Shown here: one piece after another, positions 9,663-18,133 of the stretch
Layout: each line of letters begins with the position of its first letter
Position numbering within the stretch: the first letter of the stretch is position 1
Assembly (NCBI RefSeq): GCF_001575205.1
Contig: NZ_LSRE01000034.1
Location: 1-64,000 of the forward strand
Source of the DNA: Tsukamurella pseudospumae
Lineage (GTDB): Bacteria > Actinomycetota > Actinomycetes > Mycobacteriales > Mycobacteriaceae
Direction: 5' to 3'
DNA: 64,000 bases
Notes under the pieces: model-generated
What the model was told of the DNA's origin: nothing
The model's input: the letters and a program-made list of their open reading frames with translations, nothing else
The model's database searches: none
Position numbers and translations under genes: made by a program

Positions 9663-9953
9663 ATGTTCATAGGAGCTCTGGAATTCGATCTCCTGCTGGG
9701 TGACGTCCATTCGCTCAAGCAGAAGCGATCCGTCATCAGGCCCGTCCTCGCCGAGCTGCGGAGGTTCTCCGTCAGCGCCGCCGAGGTGGGCGAACAGGAC
9801 CTGCACCGCCGGGCGACGCTCGGCGTCGGCGTGGTCGGCCCCGACCACGCGCACGTCGTCGAGATCCTCGATCGATGCGAGCGGACCGTCGCCGCGCATC
9901 CCGAGACCCAACTGCTCTCGGTGCGCCGCAGGCTGTTCGGCCCGGAGGACTAG
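9663..9953 (+). CDS. DUF503 family protein
   Basis: A 96-residue protein with the family's conserved features: [25 protein letters not shown] at the N-terminus (shown here as positions about 9-33 with key residues D13, SLK, KRS), then [17 protein letters not shown] and a C-terminal [16 protein letters not shown]503 (YlxP-like) genes lie between infB and rbfA in many Gram-positive bacteria and are thought to be linked to the ribosome; the function is unproven. The ATG at 9663 gives the standard family start. It has no strong ribosome site. Confidence 0.85.
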   Translation: MFIGALEFDLLLGDVHSLKQKRSVIRPVLAELRRFSVSAAEVGEQDLHRRATLGVGVVGPDHAHVVEILDRCERTVAAHPETQLLSVRRRLFGPED

Positions 9954-10090
9954 CGGGACTTGAGCGAGGTCGGCGCAGGACACATGTCCTTCGCCGCCGA
10001 CCGGGATATGCTCGCTGTCCACCGATCGTTCGCGGCGCGCGAGGTGTCGTCGATCGATCGTCAGAGGTTTTTCAAGGGAGGGAAGAGGCC

Positions 10091-10555
10091 ATGGCCGACC
10101 CGGCACGGGCAGCTCGGCTCGCCAAGCGGATCGGCACGATCGTCGCGACGGCGATCGAGCACGACATCAAGGATCCGCGTCTGGACCACGTGACCGTCAC
10201 CGATACGCGGGTGACGAACGACCTGCACGACGCGACGGTGTTCTACACCGTGATGGGGCCGACGCTCGACGTCGAGCCGGACTACGAGGCCGCCGCAGCG
10301 GGCCTGGAGAAGGCCCGGGGCCAGCTCCGCAGCAAGGTCGGCGCGGGCACGGGTGTGCGGTTCACGCCCACGCTCCGGTTCGAGCTCGACGGGGTGCCCG
10401 CCGCGGTCGCGAACATGGAGGCGCTGCTGGCGAAGGCCCGCGAGCAGGACGAGCGGGTCGCCGCCGTGGCGGCCACCGCGCAGCCGGCGGGCGACGCCGA
10501 TCCGTACAAGCACGACGAGGACCCGGACGACGAACCGGGCGAGGACCCGCGGTGA
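10091..10555 (+). CDS. rbfA: Ribosome-binding factor A
   Basis: RbfA helps 16S rRNA processing and 30S maturation. The 154-residue protein has the KH-like core: [21 protein letters not shown], then [18 protein letters not shown] with a central strand [10 protein letters not shown] and the late segment [14 protein letters not shown] 45-residue acidic C-terminal extension follows. A GGGAGGGAAGAGG-type ribosome site precedes the ATG. Its TGA overlaps the GTG of the DHH phosphodiesterase, so the two are coupled. Confidence 0.95.
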   Translation: MADPARAARLAKRIGTIVATAIEHDIKDPRLDHVTVTDTRVTNDLHDATVFYTVMGPTLDVEPDYEAAAAGLEKARGQLRSKVGAGTGVRFTPTLRFELDGVPAAVANMEALLAKAREQDERVAAVAATAQPAGDADPYKHDEDPDDEPGEDPR

Positions 10556-11493
10556 CCGACGCCCTCGCGGCCGTCGCGGCCGCGCTCGACGGTGCGCCCC
10601 GCGTGGCGGTGTACTGCCACGTGCGGCCCGACGCCGACACGCTCGGCTCCGGCCTGGCACTGGCTCGGGTGCTCCGTGCCCGCGGCGCCGAGGTGTCGGT
10701 GAGCCATCCCGGCCCGGACCTGCCGTCCGGCATCGACGGTCTGGCGGGCGCCGACGGTTTCTCGGCCCCGATCGATGCCGAGGTCGCGGTCGCCGTCGAC
10801 TGCGCCAGTGCCGAGCGGCTCGCCGGACTGGAGGACTCGTTCCGGGCGCACCCGGTACGGGTGGTGATCGACCACCACGCCACGAACGGCGGGTTCGGCA
10901 CCGTCGACCTGATCGACGCGGCGGCCAACAGCACCACGGAACTGGTGCTGGCGGTGATCGACGCGCTGGGCGCCGAGCTCGACGCGGAGACCGCGGACTG
11001 CCTGTACGCCGGTCTGGTCACCGACACCGGCTCGTTCCGCTGGGCCTCGCCCGCGGGGCACCGGATGGCGGCCCGGCTGCTCGACGCGGGCGCGCACGGC
11101 CGTGAGCTCACGCGGGAGCTGCTCGACAGCCATCCCCGCGCCTGGTTCCCCATGGTCGCCGCGGTACTCGGTTCCGCGACGGCCGTGCCGGAGGCCTTCG
11201 GCGGCCGCGGCGCGGTCTACGCCGTGTGCCGCGCCGTCGATCGCGGGCCGCTCGGCTGGGACGCCGCGGAGTCGCTCATCGACCTGCTCCGCACGGCGGA
11301 CGACTGCGAGGTCGCCGCGCTGTTCAAGGAGAGCGACGGCGGCGAGTGGTCGGCGTCGCTGCGGGCCCGTACGGACGTGGACGTCTCGGCGCTCGCGCGC
11401 GGCTTCGGCGGCGGCGGGCATCGGCTCGCGGCGGGCTACTCGGCCATCGGCACCGCCGAGGACGTGGTGGCCGCCTTCCTCGCCCGCACATGA
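10552..11493 (+). CDS. DHH/DHHA1 phosphodiesterase (NrnA/CnpB-like; c-di-AMP and nanoRNA)
   Basis: A 313-residue cytoplasmic Mn-dependent phosphodiesterase. The DHH domain shows [12 protein letters not shown] (about 21-32), VDCAS (about 82-86) and the namesake [11 protein letters not shown] (about 104-114); the DHHA1 domain ends with [11 protein letters not shown] (about 285-295). The M. tuberculosis counterpart Rv2837c, in the same position after rbfA, cleaves c-di-AMP and short RNAs; the same role is inferred. GTG overlaps the rbfA stop, and its own stop overlaps the MATE gene start. Confidence 0.92.
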   Translation: MTDALAAVAAALDGAPRVAVYCHVRPDADTLGSGLALARVLRARGAEVSVSHPGPDLPSGIDGLAGADGFSAPIDAEVAVAVDCASAERLAGLEDSFRAHPVRVVIDHHATNGGFGTVDLIDAAANSTTELVLAVIDALGAELDAETADCLYAGLVTDTGSFRWASPAGHRMAARLLDAGAHGRELTRELLDSHPRAWFPMVAAVLGSATAVPEAFGGRGAVYAVCRAVDRGPLGWDAAESLIDLLRTADDCEVAALFKESDGGEWSASLRARTDVDVSALARGFGGGGHRLAAGYSAIGTAEDVVAAFLART

Positions 11494-12830
11494 CGGAGGC
11501 CGTCGCCGCCGTACCGTCCGGTCTCGGTAGGCGGATCGTCGGACAGGCGCTGCCCGCCCTCGGCGTCCTCGCCGCCGAACCCCTGTATCTGTTGTGGGAC
11601 ACGGCGATCATCGGTCGGCTGGGCGCGCTCCCGCTGGCCGGCCTCGCCGTGGGCGGGCTCATCCTGGCGACGGTCTCGACGCAGCTGACCTTCCTCTCGT
11701 ACGGCACCACCTCGCGCTCGGCGCGCCGCTTCGGCGCGGGGGATGCCGACGGTGCCGTCACAGAGGGCGTGCAGGCAACCTGGCTCGCGCTCGCGGTCGG
11801 CGGTGTCCTCCTGTCCCTGGTGCAGATCTTCGCGGGGCCGGTGACGCGGGCCCTCGCCGGTCGCGACGAGATCGCCGTCGCCGCGGAGTCGTGGGTGCGG
11901 GTGGCCTCCTTCGGCATCCCGCTCATCCTGGTCACGATGGCCGGCAACGGCTGGTTGCGCGGCGTGCAGCGGCCCCGGGCCCCGCTCGTGTTCGTGCTGG
12001 CGGGCCTGGGCCTGTCGACGGTGCTGTGCCCCGTGCTCGTGCACGGCTGGCTCGGCGCGCCGGAACTCGGCCTGGTCGGCTCGGCGTGGGCGAACCTCGC
12101 CGGGCAGGTCGTCAGCGGCCTGCTCTTCCTGGGTGCGGTGATCCGTGCGGCACCGGCGGGCGGACTCCGGCTCCGGCCCGCCCTGGTGCGGGCGCAGCTC
12201 GTGCTGGGCCGCGACCTGATCGTGCGCAGCCTGTCCTTCCAGATCTGCTTCATCTCCGCCGGTGCGGTGGCGGCCCGCGCGGGCGCGCAGTTCGTGGGGG
12301 CGCACCAGATCGCGATGCAGCTGTGGAACTTCGTGGCCCTCGTCCTCGACTCGCTCGCGATCGCCGCGCAGACGCTGGTGGGCGCTGCGCTGGGCGCGGG
12401 GAACACCGCCGCGGCCAGGTCGCTGGGCCACCGGGTGACGGCCTGGTCGACGGCCTTCGCCGCCGCCATCGCCGCGGCGCTGGCGGGCCTGGCCGGCATC
12501 CTGCCGCACGCGTTCACCTCCGACGCGCAGGTACTCGACGCGCTGACGGTGCCGTGGTGGTTCCTGGTGGGGATGGTGCCGATCGCCGGGGTCGTGTTCG
12601 CGCTCGACGGTGTGCTGCTCGGAGCCTCCGACGCGGCGTACCTCCGTACCGCGACCATGTTCTCGGCGCTGGTCGGGTTCCTGCCGCTGATCTGGCTCTC
12701 CTACGCCTTCGGCTGGGGGCTCACGGGTATCTGGTCGGGCCTGGCGGCGTTCATGGTGCTGCGCTGCGCCGCGGTCGTGCTGCGATTCCTGGGGAGCCGG
12801 TGGGAGCGGGTTGGGACCGCTCCGGCGTGA
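11490..12830 (+). CDS. dinF: MATE family efflux transporter (DinF type)
   Basis: A 446-residue protein with about 12 hydrophobic helices. The MatE repeat features include AEPLYLLWDTAIIGRLG in the first half and FVGAHQIAMQLWNF with LGAGN in the second. DinF-type MATE proteins export cationic drugs or toxic metabolites using ion gradients; the substrate here is unknown. ATG overlaps the DHH gene stop (ATGA, 11490-11493), and the same adjacency exists in mycobacteria. Last gene of the long operon beginning at rimP. Confidence 0.9.
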   Translation: MTEAVAAVPSGLGRRIVGQALPALGVLAAEPLYLLWDTAIIGRLGALPLAGLAVGGLILATVSTQLTFLSYGTTSRSARRFGAGDADGAVTEGVQATWLALAVGGVLLSLVQIFAGPVTRALAGRDEIAVAAESWVRVASFGIPLILVTMAGNGWLRGVQRPRAPLVFVLAGLGLSTVLCPVLVHGWLGAPELGLVGSAWANLAGQVVSGLLFLGAVIRAAPAGGLRLRPALVRAQLVLGRDLIVRSLSFQICFISAGAVAARAGAQFVGAHQIAMQLWNFVALVLDSLAIAAQTLVGAALGAGNTAAARSLGHRVTAWSTAFAAAIAAALAGLAGILPHAFTSDAQVLDALTVPWWFLVGMVPIAGVVFALDGVLLGASDAAYLRTATMFSALVGFLPLIWLSYAFGWGLTGIWSGLAAFMVLRCAAVVLRFLGSRWERVGTAPA

Positions 12831-12870
12831 CGGCTTGCATTGCGCGGCCGAATACGATCGGATGTTGCAT

Positions 12871-13317
12871 ATGGCATTCACTGTGATTACGCGCACGTCC
12901 GCGTTCCGCCGGATCCTGGCCGGCACCGCCGTCGTCGCCGGGCTCGGGGCGATGGTGGCATGTGCACCGTCCGATTCGGGTTCGGTGCCCTCGTTCACCG
13001 TGAACCCGAGCGCGGGCTCGGGCCCGTCGTCGGCACCCTCGTCCGCGCCGTCCGCGAGCGCCTCGTCGTCGGCCGCCGCGACCACCACGACCGCGCCCGG
13101 CCAGGCGGGCACGCCGGAGCAGCCCTACGTCGCCCCGTACACGCCGGAGACCACCACCACCACCACGAACCCCGCGTACGGCACGACGGCGGACACCACC
13201 GCCCCGCAGACGACGCAGCCCTACCCGACCACCGTCGTGATCCCGCCGGGCATCGACGTGCCGCCGGGCGTGCCGCGCACCATCACCATCCCGCCGAACC
13301 TGCCCTTCCCGCGCTGA
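12871..13317 (+). CDS. Small Ser/Thr/Pro-rich lipoprotein
   Basis: The 148-residue product has a signal peptide (RILAGTAVVAGLGAM) with lipobox VAC at about residue 31, then a long disordered stretch of Ser/Ala and Thr/Pro (including TTTTTT-containing runs) and a short C-terminal IPPGIDVPPGVPRTITIPP motif. No enzymatic domain is visible; it looks like a surface-anchored spacer or wall-associated protein, possibly O-glycosylated. A -10-like TACGAT lies at 12853-12858. An ATG at 12862 in the same frame is an alternative start. Ends at a strong terminator. Confidence 0.65.
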   Translation: MAFTVITRTSAFRRILAGTAVVAGLGAMVACAPSDSGSVPSFTVNPSAGSGPSSAPSSAPSASASSSAAATTTTAPGQAGTPEQPYVAPYTPETTTTTTNPAYGTTADTTAPQTTQPYPTTVVIPPGIDVPPGVPRTITIPPNLPFPR

Positions 13318-13336
13318 CCGAGCCCTCTGCACGACC

Positions 13337-13384
13337 CGGCCCCGGGACCCGGTGACGGAGATCCGTCGCCGCGTCCCGGGGCCG
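13337..13384. terminator. Bidirectional hairpin terminator
   Basis: CGGCCCCGGGAC (13337-13348) pairs with GTCCCGGGGCCG (13373-13384), and an inner GGTGACGG/CCGTCGCC helix extends the stem. It lies between the convergent lipoprotein and formamidase genes. Confidence 0.8.
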
Positions 13385-13403
13385 AGATGTCGGTCGGGGC
13401 CGG

Positions 13404-14660
13404 TCAGCGTGACGCGCGCGGCGCACCCTGACCGGGATCGATCTGCACCGGCCCGTCCTTGCCGGGCGTCACGTCGAAGTCGAAGATCGACGTCGGGATG
13501 TACACGGTGGCACACGAGTTCGGGATGTCGACGACGCCCGAGAGGCGGCCCTCGATCGGCGCGGCGCCGAGCAGCAGGTACGCCTGCTCGGGGCTGTAGC
13601 CGAACTTCGTGAGGTAGTCGATCGCGTGCAGGCAGGCCCGCTGGTAGGCGAGGTGGCTGTCCAGGTAGCGCTGCTCGTCGTCGAGGGTGACCGAGGTGCC
13701 CGAGAAGGCGAGGAACTGCTCGTACCGCGGGCCCACGTCGCCGCCGGGCAGGAAGATCGCGTTCTCGCTGACGCCGTAGGTGTCCATGCCGCCGGAGATG
13801 ATGTCGACGTGCAGGTCGATGAAACCGCCCATCTCGATCGCGCCGCAGAAGGTGATCTCGCCGTCGCCCTGGCTGAAGTGCAGATCGCCCACGGACAGGT
13901 TCGCGCCGTCCACGAACACCGGGTAGAACACGCGGGTGCCGCGGGTGAGGTTCTTGATGTCCTGGTTGCCGCCGTTCTCGCGCGGCGGGGCGGTGCGGGC
14001 GCCCTCGGCGGCGACCGCGGCGAAGGCCTCGCCCGTCAGGGTGCCGAGGATCGCGGAGTCCGGTTCGGGCGGGAGCGCCAGCGGCGGCACGCGATCCGGA
14101 TCGGTCGCGATGAGCGCGGCCTCGCGGGCGTTCCACCGCGCGAGCAGGTCCTTCGACGGTGCCGTGCCCATCAGGCCCGGGTGGATGATGCCGGTGAAGC
14201 TCACGTGCGGCACGTGCCGCGACGTGGCGGTGTGGCCGGTGAAGTCCCAGACCGCCTTGTAGGCGTCGGGGAACTGGTCGGTGAGGAAGCCGCCGCCGTT
14301 CTCCTTGGCGAATATGCCCGTGTAGCCCCAGCCCTGGCCGGCCAGCGGGCCGCTGTCCTCCTGCGGGATCGGGCCCACGTCCACGATGTCGACGATGAGC
14401 AGGTCACCCGGCTTCGCGCCCTCGACAGCGATCGGCCCCGACAGCGTGTGCACGGAGGTCAGCGGCGCGTTGAGGATGTCCTCCGCCGAATCGTCGTTGT
14501 GGATCGCACCGTCGAACCACTCCCGGCAGTGCACCCGGAAGGTGTCGCCCGGCTTGACGGTGACGGCCGGCGGGATGGCGTAGTGCCACCGGTTGTGGCC
14601 GATCTTCTCCTGATCGGTGAACTTCTTGCTGGAGTCGAGCGGAAAGACGACTTCGGGCAT
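13404..14660 (-). CDS. fmdA: Formamidase (FmdA/AmdA family)
   Basis: Hydrolyses formamide or short amides to ammonia and carboxylate. The 418-residue protein belongs to the FmdA_AmdA fold: HNRWHYAIPP near residue 22, REWFDGAIHNDDS near 47, HTLSGPIAVEGAKPGD near 72, GQWGYTGI-type loop, HPGLMGTAPS near 165, and FCGAIEMGGFIDLHVD near 270. Length fits the family. The FmdB-type zinc-ribbon gene lies 38 bases upstream on the same strand, the classic fmd pairing, and an NCS1 permease is nearby, so uptake and use of amide nitrogen is the likely context. Formamide versus acetamide cannot be separated by eye. Confidence 0.92.
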   Translation of the reverse strand: MPEVVFPLDSSKKFTDQEKIGHNRWHYAIPPAVTVKPGDTFRVHCREWFDGAIHNDDSAEDILNAPLTSVHTLSGPIAVEGAKPGDLLIVDIVDVGPIPQEDSGPLAGQGWGYTGIFAKENGGGFLTDQFPDAYKAVWDFTGHTATSRHVPHVSFTGIIHPGLMGTAPSKDLLARWNAREAALIATDPDRVPPLALPPEPDSAILGTLTGEAFAAVAAEGARTAPPRENGGNQDIKNLTRGTRVFYPVFVDGANLSVGDLHFSQGDGEITFCGAIEMGGFIDLHVDIISGGMDTYGVSENAIFLPGGDVGPRYEQFLAFSGTSVTLDDEQRYLDSHLAYQRACLHAIDYLTKFGYSPEQAYLLLGAAPIEGRLSGVVDIPNSCATVYIPTSIFDFDVTPGKDGPVQIDPGQGAPRASR

Positions 14661-14698
14661 GGAACTGGCCTTTCTTCTACGGTGGACGATCGGGGGAT

Positions 14699-14983
14699 TC
14701 AGGGGCGGGGGAGACCCGCGTGCCGGGGGTTCGACGGTGCGCCGCCCCCGCCTCCGCGCGTCCGCCCGGTCGGGGCGGAGACGACGGCCGGCTTCTCGGC
14801 GGTGGCCTTGGTGGCGTCGAGCAGCTTCATCGCCCCGGACGCGCCGCTGCCCAACCGGGGCGCGGTGATCCCGCGACGCGCCGGGGACCCGCAGCGACAC
14901 GGCGTCGCCTCGGGGACGTCGCGCATGCTGAAGACGGCGTCGAAGGGTCCGCAACTGCTGCAGCGGAATTCGTAGGTGGGCAT
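14699..14983 (-). CDS. fmdB: FmdB-type zinc-ribbon protein
   Basis: A 94-residue protein beginning MPTYEFRCSSCGPFDAVFSM with a second Cys pair CRC about 15 residues later, the FmdB/CxxC_CXXC_SSSS zinc-ribbon pattern. FmdB proteins are encoded with formamidases and were proposed to regulate them. The C-terminal half is a Gly/Pro-rich tail. TACGGT (14995-14990) lies 6 nt upstream of the ATG, so the transcript is probably leaderless. The palindrome at 15025-15037 sits about 30 bases upstream of that -10. Likely co-transcribed with fmdA. Confidence 0.8.
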   Translation of the reverse strand: MPTYEFRCSSCGPFDAVFSMRDVPEATPCRCGSPARRGITAPRLGSGASGAMKLLDATKATAEKPAVVSAPTGRTRGGGGGAPSNPRHAGLPRP

Positions 14984-15024
14984 GACTGGACCGTATTCCT
15001 TTCGTCCGGTTCCCGGGCGGAAAC

Positions 15025-15037
15025 TACCGAATCGGTA
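15025..15037. promoter_or_regulatory. Palindromic candidate operator between fmdB and the HNH gene
   Basis: TACCGAATCGGTA is a perfect 13-base palindrome around a single central base in the divergent gap. It lies upstream of the fmdB -10 and about 15 bases upstream of the HNH gene's -10 (TAACGT, 15052-15057), so one bound protein could affect both. No regulator gene is adjacent. Confidence 0.45.
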
Positions 15038-15063
15038 TCGTTTTCGGTGGGTAACGTGTGCCC

Positions 15064-15480
15064 GTGCCCCCGAAGTCGACTGCGCCGCGCGCGCAGACCC
15101 GCAAGGCCCGGGTCGCCCGCCGCCGCGCGCGTCGGGTGGCCGCCGCCGACAACGACCTCACCGTGCCCGAGTGGGACGAACTGGTCGCCCTGTGGGGCGC
15201 GTGCGCGTACTGCGGCGGGGCGGGCCCGTTCCAGAAGGACTGCGTCCTGCCGATCTCGCGGGGCGGCCGTTACACGCAGACCAACGTGGTGCCGGCGTGC
15301 CGCTCGTGCAACGCCAGCAAGTGCAACTCCGAGGTCACGGGGTGGATGCGCCGCAAGAAGCTCGATGAACGGGCCTTCCTGCAGGGGCACGCCGAGATCC
15401 TGATGCACCTGCGGGAGCGGAACGCGGACGACGGTGCGCCGGCCCCGGAGGGCGGCGCACCGTCGGATCCGGTGGGGTGA
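15064..15480 (+). CDS. HNH-endonuclease-like protein with altered HNH motif
   Basis: The 138-residue protein has a highly basic N-terminus and a compact HNH/McrA-like zinc fold: CAYCGG at about residues 51-56, KDCVLPISRGGRY, NVVPACRSCNASK. The usual DH(V/I)xP signature reads DCVLP, so the His of the first HNH position is replaced by Cys. It may be catalytically dead, or a DNA-binding relative. GTG at 15064 is chosen because TAACGT (15052-15057) is 6 nt upstream; GTG at 15058 is an alternative. It converges on the NCS1 permease gene. Confidence 0.7.
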   Translation: MPPKSTAPRAQTRKARVARRRARRVAAADNDLTVPEWDELVALWGACAYCGGAGPFQKDCVLPISRGGRYTQTNVVPACRSCNASKCNSEVTGWMRRKKLDERAFLQGHAEILMHLRERNADDGAPAPEGGAPSDPVG

Positions 15481-15489
15481 GGGGCGCGC

Positions 15490-17187
15490 TCAGCGCACCG
15501 GCGGGTCCGCGGGCAGGACGTGCGCGCCGGACCTGTCCGTCGAGAGTGCCAGCGAACTGATGTACTGCTTCTCGCCCTCGGGGCCGGGCACCGCGGAGGC
15601 CACCATGTCGGGCCGCTCGAACTCGACGCCGGTCACGCAGCACAGGAGCTTCTCGCCCGACGGGTTGCCGTACTCGTCGAACATCGGCAGGTCGATGCCG
15701 TCGTCGGAGCGGCGCAGGTAGTACCTGCCGCGGGTGGCGAGGGCGAGCACCGGCGGCAGCACCAGCGCGAGGACCAGGGCGACCAGCGGCGAGTAGGGCT
15801 GCAGGCCCGAGCCGAGGAGCCCGAAGAACGCGGCGATGGACAGGCCCGCCGCGACGATCACCGAGACGAAACCGACGGGGTTGACGTCGTAGAGCATGCC
15901 GCGGCGGAACTCCGGGACCTTCGGCGAGATCTTCAGGAAGTACTTGTTGATCGCGATGTCACTGGCCACCGCCACGATCCACGCGATGCCGCAGTTGGCG
16001 TAGAAGTTCAGCAGGTTGTTGAGGAAGCTGAACATGTCGGCCTCCATCAGGACGATCGCGATGACGACGTTGAACACGAGGAACACCAGGCGGCCCGGGT
16101 AGGTCTTCGTGACGCGGGTGAAGCTGTTGGTCCACGCCAGCGAGCCCGAATAGGCGTTGGTCACGTTGATCTTGATCTGGCTGATCACCACGAGGATCAC
16201 GGCGAGCGTGAGCGCGAGCCAGTGCGGCAGGAAGTCCTGGTAGATCTCCACGAACTGGTGCACGGGCTGGTTGGCGATGCCGGCGTTGTCGATCGTGATC
16301 CCGATCAGGTAGACGGCCAAGAAGAGGCCGACGATCTGCTTGACGGCGCCGAAGAAGACCCAGCCGGGGCCCGCGGTGATCACGGCGGTCCACCAGCGGC
16401 GCGAGTTCTCGGGCGTCTTGGGCGGCATGAACCGCAGGTAGTCGATCTGCTCGGCGATCTGGGCGATGAGCGACAGGCACACGCCTGCGGCGAGCATGGT
16501 GCCGGCGAAGCTGACGCCCTTGTGCAGGGGCTCCCCGGTGGCGGTGTCGATGCCGCCGAAGGCGAAGAAGTCGCCGATCGCCTCGGGGTGCTTCAGCAGC
16601 AGGTAGCCGAAGGGCAGCACCATCATCACGAGCCACAGCGGGGTGGTCCACACCTGCAGCTTGGCGAGTGTGTTCATGCCGTAGACGACCAGCGGGATGA
16701 TCAGCACGGACGAGAGCAGGTAGCCCAGCCACAGCGGGATGCCCAGGCCGAGCTGGAGCCCCTGCGCCATGATCGATCCCTCGAGCGCGAAGAAGATGAA
16801 CGTGAAGGACGCGAAGATCACGTTCGTCAGGACCGAGCCGTAGTAGCCGAAGCCGCTGCCGCGCGTGATGAGGTCGAGGTCGATGTTGTACCGGGCGGCG
16901 TAGTAGGCGAGCGGATATCCGGTCAGCACGATGACCAGCGCGAAGAAGCCGATGCCCCAGAGCGCGTTGCCGGTGCCGTTCGCGATGCCGATGTTCGCGC
17001 CGATCGCGAAGTCGGCGAGGTAGGCGATGCCGCCGAGCGCCGAGGTGGCGACCACTGCGGGGCCCCACTTGCGGTAGCTGCGGGGCGCGAACCGCAGGGT
17101 GTAGTCCTCGAGCGTCTCGCGGGAGGCGCTGTCGCGGAGCGGGGTCGACGGTGCGGTCGTCGCCTCCGGGGGTTGCAGTGCGGTCAC
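15490..17187 (-). CDS. NCS1 family cytosine/purine/hydantoin-type permease
   Basis: A 565-residue membrane protein with about 12 helices and NCS1 features: ETLEDYTLRFAPRSYRKWGP entry, the SGFGYYGSVLTNVIFASFTF helix, DYLRFMP in the middle and KINVTNAYSGSLAWTNSF in the second half. NCS1 carriers import nucleobases, allantoin or hydantoins by symport; here the formamidase cluster suggests a nitrogenous substrate. An unusual C-terminal tail of about 75 residues follows the last helix and contains a CC pair (KLLCCVTGVEFERPD). The GTG at 17187 follows a GGAAGGGA ribosome site. Probably follows the voltage-sensor-like gene on the same strand. Confidence 0.85.
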   Translation of the reverse strand: MTALQPPEATTAPSTPLRDSASRETLEDYTLRFAPRSYRKWGPAVVATSALGGIAYLADFAIGANIGIANGTGNALWGIGFFALVIVLTGYPLAYYAARYNIDLDLITRGSGFGYYGSVLTNVIFASFTFIFFALEGSIMAQGLQLGLGIPLWLGYLLSSVLIIPLVVYGMNTLAKLQVWTTPLWLVMMVLPFGYLLLKHPEAIGDFFAFGGIDTATGEPLHKGVSFAGTMLAAGVCLSLIAQIAEQIDYLRFMPPKTPENSRRWWTAVITAGPGWVFFGAVKQIVGLFLAVYLIGITIDNAGIANQPVHQFVEIYQDFLPHWLALTLAVILVVISQIKINVTNAYSGSLAWTNSFTRVTKTYPGRLVFLVFNVVIAIVLMEADMFSFLNNLLNFYANCGIAWIVAVASDIAINKYFLKISPKVPEFRRGMLYDVNPVGFVSVIVAAGLSIAAFFGLLGSGLQPYSPLVALVLALVLPPVLALATRGRYYLRRSDDGIDLPMFDEYGNPSGEKLLCCVTGVEFERPDMVASAVPGPEGEKQYISSLALSTDRSGAHVLPADPPVR

Positions 17188-17268
17188 GAAAGATCCCTTC
17201 CGGCCCGGCCGTGCGGCGCGGGGTTGGAAGGAATCGTGCTGGGGAGGCGTTGGGCGGCGGTGTCCGAG

Positions 17269-17288
17269 CCGTAACGGGTCGGTTACGG
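17269..17288. repeat. Inverted repeat overlapping a stop codon
   Basis: CCGTAAC (17269-17275) and GTTACGG (17282-17288) form a 7-bp stem that includes the TAA stop of the voltage-sensor-like gene. It may be a weak terminator or an operator for the permease downstream; sequence alone does not decide. Confidence 0.3.
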
Positions 17289-18092
17289 GACCGGGTGCGG
17301 TGTGACGGCCGTGTTGCCCGCCTTCGTCCGTGCCGCCGCGTCCTCCTTGCGCTTGACGGAATCCCGGATCTGGTCGATGTTCTCGCGCAGCATGTCGGAG
17401 ACCAGCTCGTCGGTGCGCTCATCGGCGAGCACCTGCAACACCATGCGGAACGAGGTGTCCACGATGAGCTGGATGATCTCGTCGTGGAAGGGGATGTATT
17501 TGACCGCCTTGGTCTGCGGATCGTTCTTGACCATCTCCTGGATCATCCCGCTCATCTCGGGCCGGTTCTCCTCGAGTGCCAGGGCGATGTTCTTGGTGTA
17601 GTGGCCGGTCCTGAGAACCTCGGTCACCTCGTCGAGCACGGCGACGGTGATCGGCCGTTTCACCGCGTCCACCACGGCGTCGGTCGCGCGCCCCACGACG
17701 ACCGCGGTGATCCGGTCGCCGTAGGCGCGGTCGATCGCGGTGGCGAGCCGCGCGATCACCAGGACGAGGCGGAGGAACTTGAAGGCGGACGGCAGCGCCA
17801 TCGTGACCACGAACGCGGGCACCATTCCGAGCAGCTCGTACCAGTTGAGCAGCAGGAACCTGCGTGACCAGTGCGCCGCGCGCCAGCGGGCCAGGAACTC
17901 CAGGAAGAAGATCAGGCAGATCCCGGCGTCGATCCACAGCGCGGTGATGTAGAGCCCGCGCGGCAGGTGCACGAAGGTCATCACCGTGATCAGGACGAGC
18001 GAGACGATCGCCAGGGCGATCATCGCCCAGTCCATCCAGTCGACGGGACGGCGGCGGCCGGTGGTGGCCGCGGGGGCAGTGGGCTCAGTCAT
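17283..18092 (-). CDS. Voltage-sensor-like four-helix membrane protein without pore
   Basis: The 269-residue protein has four hydrophobic helices after a short Thr/Ala-rich start: DWAMIALAIVSLVLITVM, a second helix with FFLEFLARW, a third with NWYELLGMVPAF, and a fourth with spaced arginines FLRLVLVIARLATAID. This arrangement resembles the S1-S4 sensor of ion channels, including an acidic residue and Arg in helix 2. No pore loop or TVGYG filter follows; instead there is a charged helical cytoplasmic domain of about 140 residues. A proton channel or a sensor are possibilities; function is not established. TAGTCT lies 8 nt upstream of the ATG. Confidence 0.6.
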   Translation of the reverse strand: MTEPTAPAATTGRRRPVDWMDWAMIALAIVSLVLITVMTFVHLPRGLYITALWIDAGICLIFFLEFLARWRAAHWSRRFLLLNWYELLGMVPAFVVTMALPSAFKFLRLVLVIARLATAIDRAYGDRITAVVVGRATDAVVDAVKRPITVAVLDEVTEVLRTGHYTKNIALALEENRPEMSGMIQEMVKNDPQTKAVKYIPFHDEIIQLIVDTSFRMVLQVLADERTDELVSDMLRENIDQIRDSVKRKEDAAARTKAGNTAVTPHPVP

Positions 18093-18133
18093 CGTCCTTG
18101 AGACTACTGAGCCGCGGCCGCATCGCCCCGGAT

